Below, one piece after another: positions 46,660 to 55,889 of a DNA stretch of 64,000 bases. Below the pieces are notes generated by a model that saw only the letters and a program-made list of their open reading frames with translations, made no database searches and was not told the DNA's origin. Made by a program: the position numbers and the translations under genes. Position 1 is the stretch's first letter, and each line of letters starts with the position of its first letter. This stretch comes from CAXGTL01 sp964645705 (GTDB lineage: Archaea > Nanobdellota > Nanobdellia > Woesearchaeales > CAXGTL01), in NCBI GenBank assembly GCA_964645705.1, contig CAZYAB010000001.1, positions 62,001 to 126,000 on the forward strand, read 5' to 3'.

Positions 46660-47655
46660 TTACCAATATTCTTTTTTATACTTCTTGTAATAATCTAATG
46701 TTAAGCTTAAACCTTCTTTTAAAGTAAATTTAGGTTCCCATCCAATTTTATTTTTAATTTTACTAATATCTCCATAAAAATCACCTACTTCAATCTTTTT
46801 TTTCTCTTCAGGAAATGGTATTAATTTTAATTCACCTGATCCACATAATTCAATTAAAAGTTTAGTAAAATCATGAACATTTATTTTTTCATTACACCCT
46901 AAATTAAATGCTTCACCTCTTGCACTTTCATGACCAATCACCATCATTAGTGCACTTACAACATCTAATACATAATTAAAATCTCTAATTTGTTTACCAT
47001 CACCATAGATTGTTATTGTTTCACCATCAACTGCTTGTCTAATAAACCAACCCATAAAACCTTGTCTGTTATGTTTCATTATGTGTCCTGGTCCATAAGT
47101 ATTAGTAAGTCTTAATGAACATGCATGAATACCATGAGCTTTACAATATAATAAATGATAACTTTCTGCTGCTGTTTTGTTTATACCATTTATATCTGTA
47201 GAATTAAGTTCGTGTTTTTCATTTACAGGTAAATACATTGCTTTACCATATTGTCCTCTTGTTCCAGTAAATACTATTGAAACATTGGTATTATGTTTTT
47301 TACATGCTTCTAATAAACTTAATTGGCTTATACAATTAAGTTCTAAATCTAACATAGGATTATTCATGCTTACTACATGACTTAGATGACCAGCCAAATT
47401 AAATATATAATCTTTGTCCTTAACTAATTCATTGATAACATCAGTGTCTCTTAAATCTTTTGTGATAATTTCAACTTTGTCTTTAATGGTGGAAACATTA
47501 AACATGTTACCTCCCATATCTGGGATTAAAGAATCAATGATTGTTACATCAGCACCTAAATTGACTAACTCTTTTGCAAGATTACTTCCTATAAATCCTA
47601 AACCCCCTGTTATTAATACTTTTTTTCCATTAAATTTCTCATTCATGTTAATCAT
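46660..47655 (-). CDS. NAD-dependent epimerase/dehydratase with NGINK in place of YxxxK
   Basis: An extended SDR: VLITGGLGFIGSNLAKEL binds NAD, and IFNLAGHLSHV and GTRGQYGK follow. Where most relatives have Y-x-x-x-K, this one reads NGINKTAAE, so the catalytic Tyr is Asn. SLRLTNTYGPG and NRQGFMGWFIRQA match a widespread subgroup with the same change. The reaction is therefore uncertain; it occupies the place where rfbD would be expected. AGGTGA precedes the ATG at 47655, and earlier start codons overlap that site. Confidence 0.82.
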   Translation of the reverse strand: MINMNEKFNGKKVLITGGLGFIGSNLAKELVNLGADVTIIDSLIPDMGGNMFNVSTIKDKVEIITKDLRDTDVINELVKDKDYIFNLAGHLSHVVSMNNPMLDLELNCISQLSLLEACKKHNTNVSIVFTGTRGQYGKAMYLPVNEKHELNSTDINGINKTAAESYHLLYCKAHGIHACSLRLTNTYGPGHIMKHNRQGFMGWFIRQAVDGETITIYGDGKQIRDFNYVLDVVSALMMVIGHESARGEAFNLGCNEKINVHDFTKLLIELCGSGELKLIPFPEEKKKIEVGDFYGDISKIKNKIGWEPKFTLKEGLSLTLDYYKKYKKEYW

Positions 47656-47708
47656 ATACATCACCTTTTTTTAATATTTTTTTAGGATCCATTTTATCTT
47701 ATCTGTTT

Positions 47709-48170
47709 TCATCTATTTTTTATACTCCAATCAAAGTTTAGTTTATTAAATGGTATTCTCTCTTCATCTGGATTTTTAGGATCATATGCTTGATCAGTAT
47801 GATAAAACATTGCAAAATCTTTATTACCTAAAACTTGATAACCATGTGCAACTCCTGGTGGAATAAGTAATAAAATAGGTTTTGGTCCACCAATGAAAAA
47901 TGTTTCAAATTGTCCTTTAGTAGGTGAATCTTCTCTTAGGTCATATAAAACAGCCCTGGCTCTACCAGAAACACCAAACCATAAATCTGTTTGTTTTTTA
48001 TGCCAATGGAATGCTTTGATTACTCCTGGATGTCCTACAGTATATGAAGTTTGTTTTATAGGAATAAAAAGATCACTTTCTTTTGCAATTTCCATAAAAT
48101 ATCCTCTGTCATCAGGATGTGCAATTAATTCTTTATACAAAACACCTTTAATTTTTCCTTCTTTAATCAT
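47709..48170 (-). CDS. rfbC: dTDP-4-dehydrorhamnose 3,5-epimerase-like cupin
   Basis: This 153-residue cupin is related to RfbC/RmlC. HPDDRGYFMEI is a family start; VIKAFHWHKKQTDLWFGVSG carries the His pair (H55, H57) of the active site region. IPPGVAHGYQVLG and TDQAYDPKNPDEERIPFN follow. It is shorter than classical RmlC (about 180) and belongs to a divergent branch, so the precise keto-sugar substrate could differ. It overlaps rfbB by eight bases. Confidence 0.83.
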   Translation of the reverse strand: MIKEGKIKGVLYKELIAHPDDRGYFMEIAKESDLFIPIKQTSYTVGHPGVIKAFHWHKKQTDLWFGVSGRARAVLYDLREDSPTKGQFETFFIGGPKPILLLIPPGVAHGYQVLGNKDFAMFYHTDQAYDPKNPDEERIPFNKLNFDWSIKNR

Positions 48171-49155
48171 TTTTTAATGGCCTCCACCACGATTCATTTT
48201 CTTTATACCACTGTATTGTTTGTTTTAATCCTATTTTAAAATTTCTATATTTATGTTCAAAACCCAATTCTTTTAATTTAGAACAATCAATTGAATATCT
48301 AAAGTCATGTCCTTTTCTATGTGGCACTCTATTAATCATTTCATCACCAAAACCAAAATCAAATAACATTGTTCTTGTTACTTCTAGATTTGTAAATTCA
48401 TTTTCACCAGCAATATTGTAAATCTCCCCAATTTTTCCTCTTTCTAAAATTAAATAGATCCCTTTACAATTGTCTTCTACGTGTAACCAATCTCTAACAT
48501 TCATTCCAGGGTTGTCATCACTCCACATTAAAGGAACTTTTTTTCCATCTATTAAATTTGTGACAAATTTAGGTACTAACTTTTCAGGAAATTGATATGG
48601 TCCGTAATTATTAGAACTTCTTGTAATAATTATTGGTAGTTTATAAGTTTCATGATATGCTTTTACAATATGTTCTGCTGCTGTTTTTGATGCAGAATAT
48701 GGACTCCTCGGGTCCAATTTATGATTTTCTAAAGATGATGGGCTATCTTTATCTAAACTACCATAGACCTCATCAGTTGAAACATGTAAAAATCTTTCAA
48801 CATCATTATTTCTTGCAGCTTCTAAAAGAACGTGTGTTCCAAGAACATTAGATTTTGTAAAAATAAATGGCCCTTCAATAGAGTTATCTACGTGGCTTTC
48901 TGCTGCAAAATTTACCACATAATTTGGTTTTTCAATTTCGAAAATTCTATGCATTGTTGTTTCTAGTATTATATCTGCTAGATAGAATTTATATCTTGGA
49001 TTATTTTCAATTCCCATATGTTTTAGATTATCACCTTTGCCAGCATATGTGTGTTTATCAATGTTAATAACAAAGAAGTCAGTATTGTCTAATATAAACT
49101 TTATAAAATTGCTTCCAATGAATCCACACCCTCCTGTTACCAAGATTTTTTTCAT
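48163..49155 (-). CDS. rfbB: dTDP-glucose 4,6-dehydratase
   Basis: This 330-residue enzyme makes dTDP-4-keto-6-deoxyglucose. ILVTGGCGFIGSNFIKFIL binds NAD. VNFAAESHVDNSI, HVSTDEVYGSL, SPYSASKTAAE and SNNYGPYQFPEKLVP are the standard RfbB motifs, including the Asp-Glu dehydratase pair in STDEVYG. It starts the operon rfbB-rfbC-SDR-rfbA. Confidence 0.93.
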   Translation of the reverse strand: MKKILVTGGCGFIGSNFIKFILDNTDFFVINIDKHTYAGKGDNLKHMGIENNPRYKFYLADIILETTMHRIFEIEKPNYVVNFAAESHVDNSIEGPFIFTKSNVLGTHVLLEAARNNDVERFLHVSTDEVYGSLDKDSPSSLENHKLDPRSPYSASKTAAEHIVKAYHETYKLPIIITRSSNNYGPYQFPEKLVPKFVTNLIDGKKVPLMWSDDNPGMNVRDWLHVEDNCKGIYLILERGKIGEIYNIAGENEFTNLEVTRTMLFDFGFGDEMINRVPHRKGHDFRYSIDCSKLKELGFEHKYRNFKIGLKQTIQWYKENESWWRPLKND

Positions 49156-49276
49156 GATGTGGTTGGTATTAAATGGTAGTTTTTAAATTTTACTATTATA
49201 TATTTAATTTTCAGTTAAAAAATAGAAAGTATGCAAAATGAGTAAAACTTCAAAGTAGTTTTTGAAAAACAAAAAT

Positions 49277-49288
49277 CTTTATATATTA
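49277..49288 (+). promoter_or_regulatory. TATA box for the carbamoyltransferase cassette
   Basis: CTTTATATATTA is about 30 bases before the ATG at 49310, so the cassette message is expected to start close to that codon with almost no leader. In-frame codons upstream of 49310 overlap the TATA box, which favours 49310 as the start. Confidence 0.55.
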
Positions 49289-49309
49289 TATCTAAAAATC
49301 TCTGTAATA

Positions 49310-49519
49310 ATGATCAAATTTTATAATAAGAATGATCCATTATATAAAACAGGTGAAAGATTTGGTTTTTTAATAGGTTTATTAATCTTCTCTTCCATTG
49401 TATTCTACATTGTAAATAAGATTGGTTGGAATAATTATGAGATAAGATATTATCAATTTATTTTTACTATTTTGGCATTATTCATTATTTACACTTTAAT
49501 TAGAGGGATATTTAAATGA
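49310..49519 (+). CDS. Small two-helix membrane protein of the carbamoyltransferase cassette
   Basis: The 69-residue product starts MIKFYNKNDPLYKTGERFGF. It has two hydrophobic helices (about 16-34 and 45-64) with no known catalytic residues. Its stop overlaps the next start by four bases. Position and size resemble the small membrane proteins that accompany SxtI/NodU-type carbamoyltransferases. The family call rests on context only; the function is unknown. Confidence 0.65.
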   Translation: MIKFYNKNDPLYKTGERFGFLIGLLIFSSIVFYIVNKIGWNNYEIRYYQFIFTILALFIIYTLIRGIFK

Positions 49520-49767
49520 ATAAATTAAGAATTTTCATAGCAGGAGTAAGAGATGGTTTTGGTAATTTTAGTCATGTAATAATAAATATTGTGAATTTTA
49601 TCCTTCTTTCATTAGTTTATTTTACAGCAATAGCATTAGTTGCAATTATATCAAAATTATTTGGTAAAAGATTTATTGATTTAAAAAGACAAAAAAACAC
49701 TGAAACATATTGGCTTAACAAATCTATTAAAACAAAGCCATTGGAAAGTTATTATAGACAGTTTTAA
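49516..49767 (+). CDS. SxtJ-like small membrane protein
   Basis: This 83-residue protein has a hydrophobic helix at about 24-45, then a basic stretch and TETYWLNKSIKTKPLESYYRQF. The YW...ESYYRQF ending matches the C-terminus of SxtJ-family proteins as I recall it. It overlaps the upstream gene by four bases and precedes the carbamoyltransferase by about 40 bases. Its role is not known; it might anchor the enzyme to the membrane. Confidence 0.65.
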   Translation: MNKLRIFIAGVRDGFGNFSHVIINIVNFILLSLVYFTAIALVAIISKLFGKRFIDLKRQKNTETYWLNKSIKTKPLESYYRQF

Positions 49768-49806
49768 AAACAAAAAAATAAAACAACAACAAAATAGGTG
49801 GAACGA

Positions 49807-51552
49807 ATGTATATATTAGGAATAAGTTGTTATTATCATGATTCGTCGGCAGCATTAGTTAAAGATGGAAAATTAGTTGTTGCTGCTCAAGAAGAACGTT
49901 TTACTAGAAAAAAACACGACATAGACTTTCCAATCAATGCAATAGAATATTGTCTAAAACATGCAGGCATAACAATCAAAGATATTGATTATATAGGATT
50001 TTATGAAAAACCTTTATTGAAATTTGAAAGAGTTCTTGCACAACATGTTGAAATGTTTCCAAGAAGTTTGCACACTTTTTATAAAGCATTACCTTCATGG
50101 ATCAATGAAAAATTACGCGTTCCAAAGACTATTAAAAAAAGATTAAAATACAAAGGGGACATTTTCTTTGTTGAACACCACCTAGCCCATGCAGCATCAT
50201 GTTATTTATTAAGTCCATTTAAAGAAGCAGCAATTTTTACAATAGACGGTGTTGGTGAATGGACAACAACGACATATGGTTATGCAAAAGGAAACGACAT
50301 CACCTTATTAAAACAAATAGAATTTCCTCATTCAGTTGGTTTGCTTTACAGTGCAGTAACAGCTTACCTAGGTTTCACTGTTAATAATTCAGAATATAAG
50401 GTAATGGGATTAAGTCCTTATGGTAATCCTGATAGATATTATGAAGATTTTAAAAAATTAATTGATATCAAGGATGATGGAAGTTTTAAATTAGATATGT
50501 CTTATTTTGTATATCATTATAAAATGAGAATGCCTGGAAAAAAATTCATTAAATTATTTGGCCCTGAAAGATCAAAAGATGATCCTTTAGAACAAAGACA
50601 CAAAGACATTGCAGCCGCACTTCAAAAAGTATCAGAAGAAGTGATACTTAAATCATTAAATCACATTTATAAAGAAATAGGAATCAAAAATTTATGTATT
50701 GCAGGGGGATGTGGACTTAACAGTGTTGCTAATGGAAAAGTTTTGTCTAGTACAAATTTTAAAGAAATATTTATGCAACCTGATCCTGGTGATGGAGGTA
50801 CAAGTGTTGGAGCTGCATTATATGTTTATAATACTATTCTCAGAAGACAGAGAAGTTTTATTTTGAAAGATGCATATCTGGGACCAAGTTATTCTACAGA
50901 AAAAGTGAAAAGATTTTTAGATGCTAATAAGATCAAATATTACACTTTTAAAAATGATAAAGAGCTAATTAAAACAGCTGCAAAATTAATTCATAATGAT
51001 AATGTCATAGGTTGGTTTCAAGGAAGAATGGAGTGGGGACCAAGAGCTTTAGGTAGTAGGAGTATTTTATCAAATGCAACAAATCCTAAGATGCAGGACA
51101 TCTTAAACCTTAAAGTAAAACACAGGGAAAAGTTTAGGCCATTTGCACCAGTTGTGTGTGATGATGATGCTTTAAAATATTTTGAATGTGATAATCCTGT
51201 ACCAACGCCAACTGACTTTATGTTAATGGTATATCCTATTAGAAAAAAATACCACAGTATTATTCCTTCTGTAACTCACGTTGATGGTTCAGGAAGATTA
51301 CAAACAATTAGAAAAGAACAAAATCCTTTATACTATGGCGTGATAAAGGAATTTGGAAAATTATCTAAAGTACCTATATTAATCAATACATCTTTCAACA
51401 TACGTGGTGAGCCAATTGTTTGTTCACCATATAATGCATATAAATGTATGATGGGTACTGGCATAGATTATTTAGTTATGGATAAGTTCTTGATAAAACG
51501 TTCAGATAATCCCCAACACATGTGGGATTCTGAAGCATCAGCAGCTGATTAA
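49807..51552 (+). CDS. O-carbamoyltransferase (NodU/CmcH/SxtI family)
   Basis: This 581-residue enzyme makes carbamoyl-adenylate and transfers the carbamoyl group to a hydroxyl, here probably of a sugar. MYILGISCYYHDSSAALV and VAAQEERFTRKKH form the N-terminal kinase-like (Kae1/YrdC-type) site. VEHHLAHAASCYL supplies its metal histidines. GWFQGRMEWGPRALGSRSIL is the C-terminal signature. GTG at 49798 is in frame but is part of AGGTGG; the ATG at 49807 is five bases after it and matches the family start. Confidence 0.92.
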   Translation: MYILGISCYYHDSSAALVKDGKLVVAAQEERFTRKKHDIDFPINAIEYCLKHAGITIKDIDYIGFYEKPLLKFERVLAQHVEMFPRSLHTFYKALPSWINEKLRVPKTIKKRLKYKGDIFFVEHHLAHAASCYLLSPFKEAAIFTIDGVGEWTTTTYGYAKGNDITLLKQIEFPHSVGLLYSAVTAYLGFTVNNSEYKVMGLSPYGNPDRYYEDFKKLIDIKDDGSFKLDMSYFVYHYKMRMPGKKFIKLFGPERSKDDPLEQRHKDIAAALQKVSEEVILKSLNHIYKEIGIKNLCIAGGCGLNSVANGKVLSSTNFKEIFMQPDPGDGGTSVGAALYVYNTILRRQRSFILKDAYLGPSYSTEKVKRFLDANKIKYYTFKNDKELIKTAAKLIHNDNVIGWFQGRMEWGPRALGSRSILSNATNPKMQDILNLKVKHREKFRPFAPVVCDDDALKYFECDNPVPTPTDFMLMVYPIRKKYHSIIPSVTHVDGSGRLQTIRKEQNPLYYGVIKEFGKLSKVPILINTSFNIRGEPIVCSPYNAYKCMMGTGIDYLVMDKFLIKRSDNPQHMWDSEASAAD

Positions 51553-51602
51553 AAGTAATTATGGATATTATAGATATAAAAAATAAGAGGTGGGATAAGA
51601 AA

Positions 51603-51764
51603 ATGACACACAATAAATCTTTATTAAAGGAATTATGGGACTTTATGAAAATTAAAAAGAAATGGTGGCTATTTCCAATTATCATTATGTTGGTTTTAGT
51701 AGGAGTATTAATTGTATTTGGTCAAAGTAGTAGTCTATCACCATTTATATATGCTTTGTTTTAG
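51603..51764 (+). CDS. DUF5989-like small membrane protein
   Basis: The 53-residue protein has SLLKELWDFMKIKKKWWLFPIIIMLVLVGV and ends GQSSSLSPFIYALF, matching the pattern of DUF5989 proteins next to carbamoyltransferases. One membrane helix lies at about 20-38. An ATG at 51561 is in frame, but AGGTGG before 51603 makes that the better start. Its stop overlaps the stop of the convergent deacetylase (TTAG). Confidence 0.7.
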   Translation: MTHNKSLLKELWDFMKIKKKWWLFPIIIMLVLVGVLIVFGQSSSLSPFIYALF

Positions 51765-52486
51765 AAGTTTGACTTGGAAATTAATTCATTAAATATTTTC
51801 CAAGCTTTTTTTCCTTTATTTCTTCCATAAACAATTCTTATAATGTAATTTATATTATTCTTAGGCCATTTGTTTAAAAATTTGCATGGATGTAGATAAA
51901 TCATATAAGGAATTTTGAAGAACTTTGAAAAAGGATAAAAAAAAGTATAATAAGAGAATCCCGCAGGAGGAAATTTTAAAAATGTCCAACTAGGTACCGG
52001 ACGTTCTATTAATCCTCTATCTCTTATTTTGAATTTTCTGTTGATAGAGGAAATATGAAAATATCTTCCTGGAAAAAATGAATTAGTTAGAGAGGAATCA
52101 TATTCATAACCAACTTTTTCTAACATTTTAAATAGTCTATCATCTGTCAAAAAATAAGGAGCACGAAATCCTCTACATTTAATTCCTAAATTTTCAATAA
52201 CTTTCTTACTTTTGGAAACCTGAAACCACAATTCTTTATCATTTAATTTATTAAGTCTAACATGAGTATAACCATGACTTGCTATTTCATGTTTTTTTGC
52301 AATTTTTTTAATCAATTTGGGAAATTTTTCAACAATTTCACCAAGAACAAAAAAAGTAGCCCTTATTTTATGTTTATCAAATAAATCTAAAAGTTTAGGA
52401 ACTATCTCAGCAATACTTCTAGTTTGATCTGTTTCAAAATCATATTCTAGGTCAACTGTCACTAATGTTTTGTTTTTTGATTTCAT
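51761..52486 (-). CDS. Polysaccharide deacetylase
   Basis: This 241-residue NodB-fold protein has TLVTVDLEYDFE (general base Asp), ATFFVLGE, ASHGYTHVRLNKL (metal-binding His pair), and FRAPYF. Length and motifs fit deacetylases of exopolysaccharide clusters, which remove N-acetyl groups from amino sugars. There is no signal peptide, so it may act on precursors inside the cell or be moved by another route. It converges on the carbamoyltransferase cassette. Confidence 0.88.
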   Translation of the reverse strand: MKSKNKTLVTVDLEYDFETDQTRSIAEIVPKLLDLFDKHKIRATFFVLGEIVEKFPKLIKKIAKKHEIASHGYTHVRLNKLNDKELWFQVSKSKKVIENLGIKCRGFRAPYFLTDDRLFKMLEKVGYEYDSSLTNSFFPGRYFHISSINRKFKIRDRGLIERPVPSWTFLKFPPAGFSYYTFFYPFSKFFKIPYMIYLHPCKFLNKWPKNNINYIIRIVYGRNKGKKAWKIFNELISKSNF

Positions 52487-52525
52487 TTTTAAATATATTT
52501 GTGATATTTAACTATGCAACTTTTT

Positions 52526-53650
52526 TTATCTCATTACTCCACAACATCGGGTACATGCAGGAAAACAGAAACCATTTTTTTTAAGTTTTTTTCTAAATGA
52601 TTTAATGCTTTTATTGTAAAATATCTCTTTTATATTATTCTTTTTAAAATCTCCATAACAATAGTTAAAACATCTAATATGTATACATATTTTCCCATCA
52701 GTTGTAAAAGCTAATTGATGCCAAGGATAAAAACATTTTGAATTTCTTTTTATTTTTCCCCCTCTTGTATTAAAATATTTAGAGATTGATTTCTGATTTT
52801 TTATATTTGGAATTAATCTTATTTGTTTAATATTTCTGTATTTCTTTTTAATTTGATTTAATTGTTCACTTAATGTTTTGTTATTTATTTTGTTAGGGTG
52901 GATAATATCAGAAATACATGATTCGGTTTGTTTTATTTTAAATCTTTTATTTTGTTCATCCATCATTTCTTTAGAAACAAAATCCATATATTGCAATTTC
53001 ACTAAATCAACTTTTATATCTTCATTTTCAATTGCATTTAGAAAATTTAATATTTCTGATTGATTTATGCATGATATTGTGTAGTTTATGGTGATTTTTA
53101 TCTTTTTATTTTTGTTTAAAATCTTAATTCCATTAATTGCGTTTTTGTATACTCCTTTTAAACCCCTTATTTTATCATGTATCTTTTCAGGGCCATCTAT
53201 ACTAACTTGAATTGAATCTATATTTGTAGAAACAATTTCTTTTGCTTTTTTTGGTAGAAGAAAACCGTTAGTTGTAAGTTTGACATTGTGCCCTTCTTTT
53301 TTTATTAATTTTATGATTTCACAAATTTGTGGATGTAATAAAGGTTCAGTCATAAGGATATTAAAAAAAATTTTTCTTTTTCTTATATACGGATCATTTA
53401 ATAGTTTTCTTAAAAGATTCAAATCGAGATTTGTCTTTTTTTGTGATAATCTTAGAGTGTCTATTCCTTTTCCTTTGGCTTGTCCTACATCACACATAAT
53501 ACATTTTAAATTGCAAATCGAGTTAACATATAATACAATCCCTATTAAATAAGTATATCTATTTTTTATATTGAATACTTCAAATAGTTTGTTAAATATT
53601 AATTGCGGTTTTTTTATATAACTTAATATGAATTTTATTTTATTTGTCAT
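52526..53650 (-). CDS. Radical SAM/SPASM domain protein
   Basis: This 374-residue protein has the cluster motif CNLKCIMC (C46, C50, C53). A C-terminal Cys-rich SPASM domain follows: CFYPWHQLAFTTDGKICIHIRC through FCFPACTRCC. FNILMTEPLLHP replaces the usual GGEP. The product is unknown. It lies 39 bases before the start of the deacetylase and after DUF2304. Confidence 0.84.
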   Translation of the reverse strand: MTNKIKFILSYIKKPQLIFNKLFEVFNIKNRYTYLIGIVLYVNSICNLKCIMCDVGQAKGKGIDTLRLSQKKTNLDLNLLRKLLNDPYIRKRKIFFNILMTEPLLHPQICEIIKLIKKEGHNVKLTTNGFLLPKKAKEIVSTNIDSIQVSIDGPEKIHDKIRGLKGVYKNAINGIKILNKNKKIKITINYTISCINQSEILNFLNAIENEDIKVDLVKLQYMDFVSKEMMDEQNKRFKIKQTESCISDIIHPNKINNKTLSEQLNQIKKKYRNIKQIRLIPNIKNQKSISKYFNTRGGKIKRNSKCFYPWHQLAFTTDGKICIHIRCFNYCYGDFKKNNIKEIFYNKSIKSFRKKLKKNGFCFPACTRCCGVMR

Positions 53651-53701
53651 TATATTTTAAAGGCATTATATACTAAAAAAAGTTTTAATCCTTTTACTCC
53701 T

Positions 53702-54058
53702 TTATTTTTTTTCAAATTTTTTATTTATCTTATTAACTTCTTTCAAAGCAATGATTCTAACCATTTTTTCAAGTTTTTTATTATTAACCTTGACAGCTCT
53801 GTATAAATAAAATATCATTATTGCAAAAAACATAAAACCCAAAATACTAAATAATTGAATTGCACTGATAACATTGAATGTTTGTAAAAAGAATTCTAAT
53901 GTTGTTGGAAAGCTGACTCCTATCAAAAATAAAATCCAAATTGGTACCCAGATTAGCAAATCCCCTCCTGTTAAATCTTTTCTTCTAAAGTATAACATAG
54001 TTAAATATAACATAAACAAACCAAAAATAATTCCTAATACTTGTATTCCTAAAAACAT
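53702..54058 (-). CDS. DUF2304 membrane protein
   Basis: This 118-residue protein has three hydrophobic helices and TGGDLLIWVPIWILFLIG, the DUF2304 hallmark. A Lys/Glu-rich coiled tail follows. It starts one base after the GT2 stop. DUF2304 genes commonly neighbour GT2 genes in surface glycan clusters, so it is probably a membrane partner of that enzyme. The mechanism is unknown. Confidence 0.85.
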   Translation of the reverse strand: MFLGIQVLGIIFGLFMLYLTMLYFRRKDLTGGDLLIWVPIWILFLIGVSFPTTLEFFLQTFNVISAIQLFSILGFMFFAIMIFYLYRAVKVNNKKLEKMVRIIALKEVNKINKKFEKK

Positions 54059-54059
54059 T

Positions 54060-54731
54060 TTAACCCCTCAATTTCCACAATAGCATTTGTAAAAATATTC
54101 TTATTCCATCAATAACTGTTGTGCCTTTTATATTATTTAAATATATTGTCTTGATTGGAACTTCCTGACATCTCAGTTTCTTTTTTCCCGCATTTGCTAG
54201 CATTTCTGTTTCAACAGAATAACTGATACTCTGCCATTTTATTTTGTTATAAACATTTGCTTTAATTACTCTAAAACCTGATTGAGTATCATCAATATTT
54301 AATCCAAATAACAATGAAAATATTTTATTCAAACCAAAATTGCCTAATTTTAATATAAATGGCATTTTTTCATTAACCATTCTTGAACCAATTAATATGT
54401 CAAGATTTTTTTGTTTTAATTTTCTAATTAAAAAAGGAATTTCATCTGGATCATGTTGACCATCACTATCTAATGTCACAATTAATTTTGGACTAAATTT
54501 AAGAGCTGCTTCAAATCCTGTTTTTAAGGCAACACCTTTCTTCATATTAATAACATGTCTTAGCACAATATCGGCTTTTGCTTTTTTTGCTTGTTCATAA
54601 GTATCATCATTGCTTCCATCATCTATAACGATGATTTTATCCACATGTTTCTTTGTTTTTTTCACAACATCAAAAATGTGTTCTCCTTCATTATGTGCCG
54701 GGATTATTGCTATAGTTTTAACTCTTTTCAT
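54060..54731 (-). CDS. GT2 family glycosyltransferase (dolichyl-phosphate sugar synthase-like)
   Basis: In this 223-residue protein, IAIIPAHNEGEHIFDVV, VIDDGSNDDT and TLDSDGQHDPDEI form the active site. IGSRMVNEKMPFILKLGNFG and DTQSGFRVIKANVYNKIKW are typical of the subgroup next to DUF2304. It probably makes a polyprenyl-phosphate sugar for a GT-C enzyme. Confidence 0.88.
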   Translation of the reverse strand: MKRVKTIAIIPAHNEGEHIFDVVKKTKKHVDKIIVIDDGSNDDTYEQAKKAKADIVLRHVINMKKGVALKTGFEAALKFSPKLIVTLDSDGQHDPDEIPFLIRKLKQKNLDILIGSRMVNEKMPFILKLGNFGLNKIFSLLFGLNIDDTQSGFRVIKANVYNKIKWQSISYSVETEMLANAGKKKLRCQEVPIKTIYLNNIKGTTVIDGIRIFLQMLLWKLRG

Positions 54732-54802
54732 GTTAATTCATGAGAACTAAAAATCAGTTTTTAAATATTGTTGTTTTGTAGTGGGTATAATGAATATTTT
54801 TA

Positions 54803-55879
54803 TTATCCAGGCAAATTCTTATACCATTGAGGCATTATTTGATAAATCTCAAATTGGCGTTTAAGCCCCTCTTTGAATTCAATTTTAGGACTATAACCCA
54901 GTAATTTCTTTGCTTTAGAAATATCTGCAAATGTGATTGGGACCTCTGTTAGAGGTTTTTCAATATTCTTTATTTCGCCTTTTCCGAATAATTCTTTTAC
55001 ATTATTGGCTAATCTATTTACACTAATAGGATTCCCGGTTCCAATATTAATAATACTATATTTATATCCTTTTTCTAAAGATAAAATAATTCCATTTACC
55101 ATGTCATCAATATAAGTACTATCTCTTGCCATTGTACCATCACCATATATTGTCATTGGTTTATCATGGTCAACTTGTCTTATAAAACGTTGAGCAGCCA
55201 TACCATATGGTCTTTGCAATGGCCCAAACACAGGACCAAATATTCTTATTACAGTAACGTATAAATCATTAGTATTATGACTAAAACTATTACACATTAA
55301 TTCTCCTGCTGTTTTTGTAGAAGCATATGGTGATATTGGTTTTGATACATTATCTGTTTCTTTAAAAGGAACATCTTCTCTTCCACCATATACAGAAGAT
55401 GATGAACCAAAAATGAATTGTTTAATGTTATGTTTGGCACTTAATTCAAGCAAATTAGTAGTACCTACTACATTAACATCACTATAGTATGCTGGTTTTT
55501 TTATAGAATAAGGAACGCCAGCCATTGCTGCCAGATGAATGATTTTCTGTGGTCTATGTTCATTAATTATTTTCTCTAGTAGATCAACATCCCTTATATC
55601 GCATTCAACAAAACAAAAATTTCCAATCTTTTTTCCTTTTTCAAACATAGAATACTCTTCAAGTTTTTCAAAAACAGGGTTTATTATTTTACAATCAGAT
55701 TCTTCTAGATTATAATCACACAATTTTCTAATTAAATCTAAATTAAAATTTTTTGCTTTTTTAGAATAATATTTCTCAAAATTATCAATACCAATCACAT
55801 TGTATCCATTTTTTAACAAAGCTCTTGCTAAAAAAGAGCCAATAAATCCTGCACATCCCGTAATTAGTATGTTTGTCAT
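54803..55879 (-). CDS. NAD-dependent nucleotide-sugar epimerase
   Basis: This 358-residue extended SDR has ILITGCAGFIGSFLARALL (NAD site), IHLAAMAGVPYSI, GSSSSVYGGR and SPYASTKTAGEL (Ser, Tyr, Lys). GVPYSIKKP with the Y-Y-S-K pattern near FEKYYSKKAKNFN resembles UDP-glucuronate 4-epimerase relatives, which fits the UDP-sugar dehydrogenase at 60066. It could instead be a UDP-glucose 4-epimerase. It is ten bases after the GPT start region in one minus-strand run. Confidence 0.87.
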   Translation of the reverse strand: MTNILITGCAGFIGSFLARALLKNGYNVIGIDNFEKYYSKKAKNFNLDLIRKLCDYNLEESDCKIINPVFEKLEEYSMFEKGKKIGNFCFVECDIRDVDLLEKIINEHRPQKIIHLAAMAGVPYSIKKPAYYSDVNVVGTTNLLELSAKHNIKQFIFGSSSSVYGGREDVPFKETDNVSKPISPYASTKTAGELMCNSFSHNTNDLYVTVIRIFGPVFGPLQRPYGMAAQRFIRQVDHDKPMTIYGDGTMARDSTYIDDMVNGIILSLEKGYKYSIINIGTGNPISVNRLANNVKELFGKGEIKNIEKPLTEVPITFADISKAKKLLGYSPKIEFKEGLKRQFEIYQIMPQWYKNLPG

Positions 55880-55889
55880 AATCTTTTAC

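Noticed and set aside
49798..49806. A GTG start for the carbamoyltransferase
   Set aside because: The GTG is part of the AGGTGG ribosome binding site; the ATG at 49807 matches the family start.
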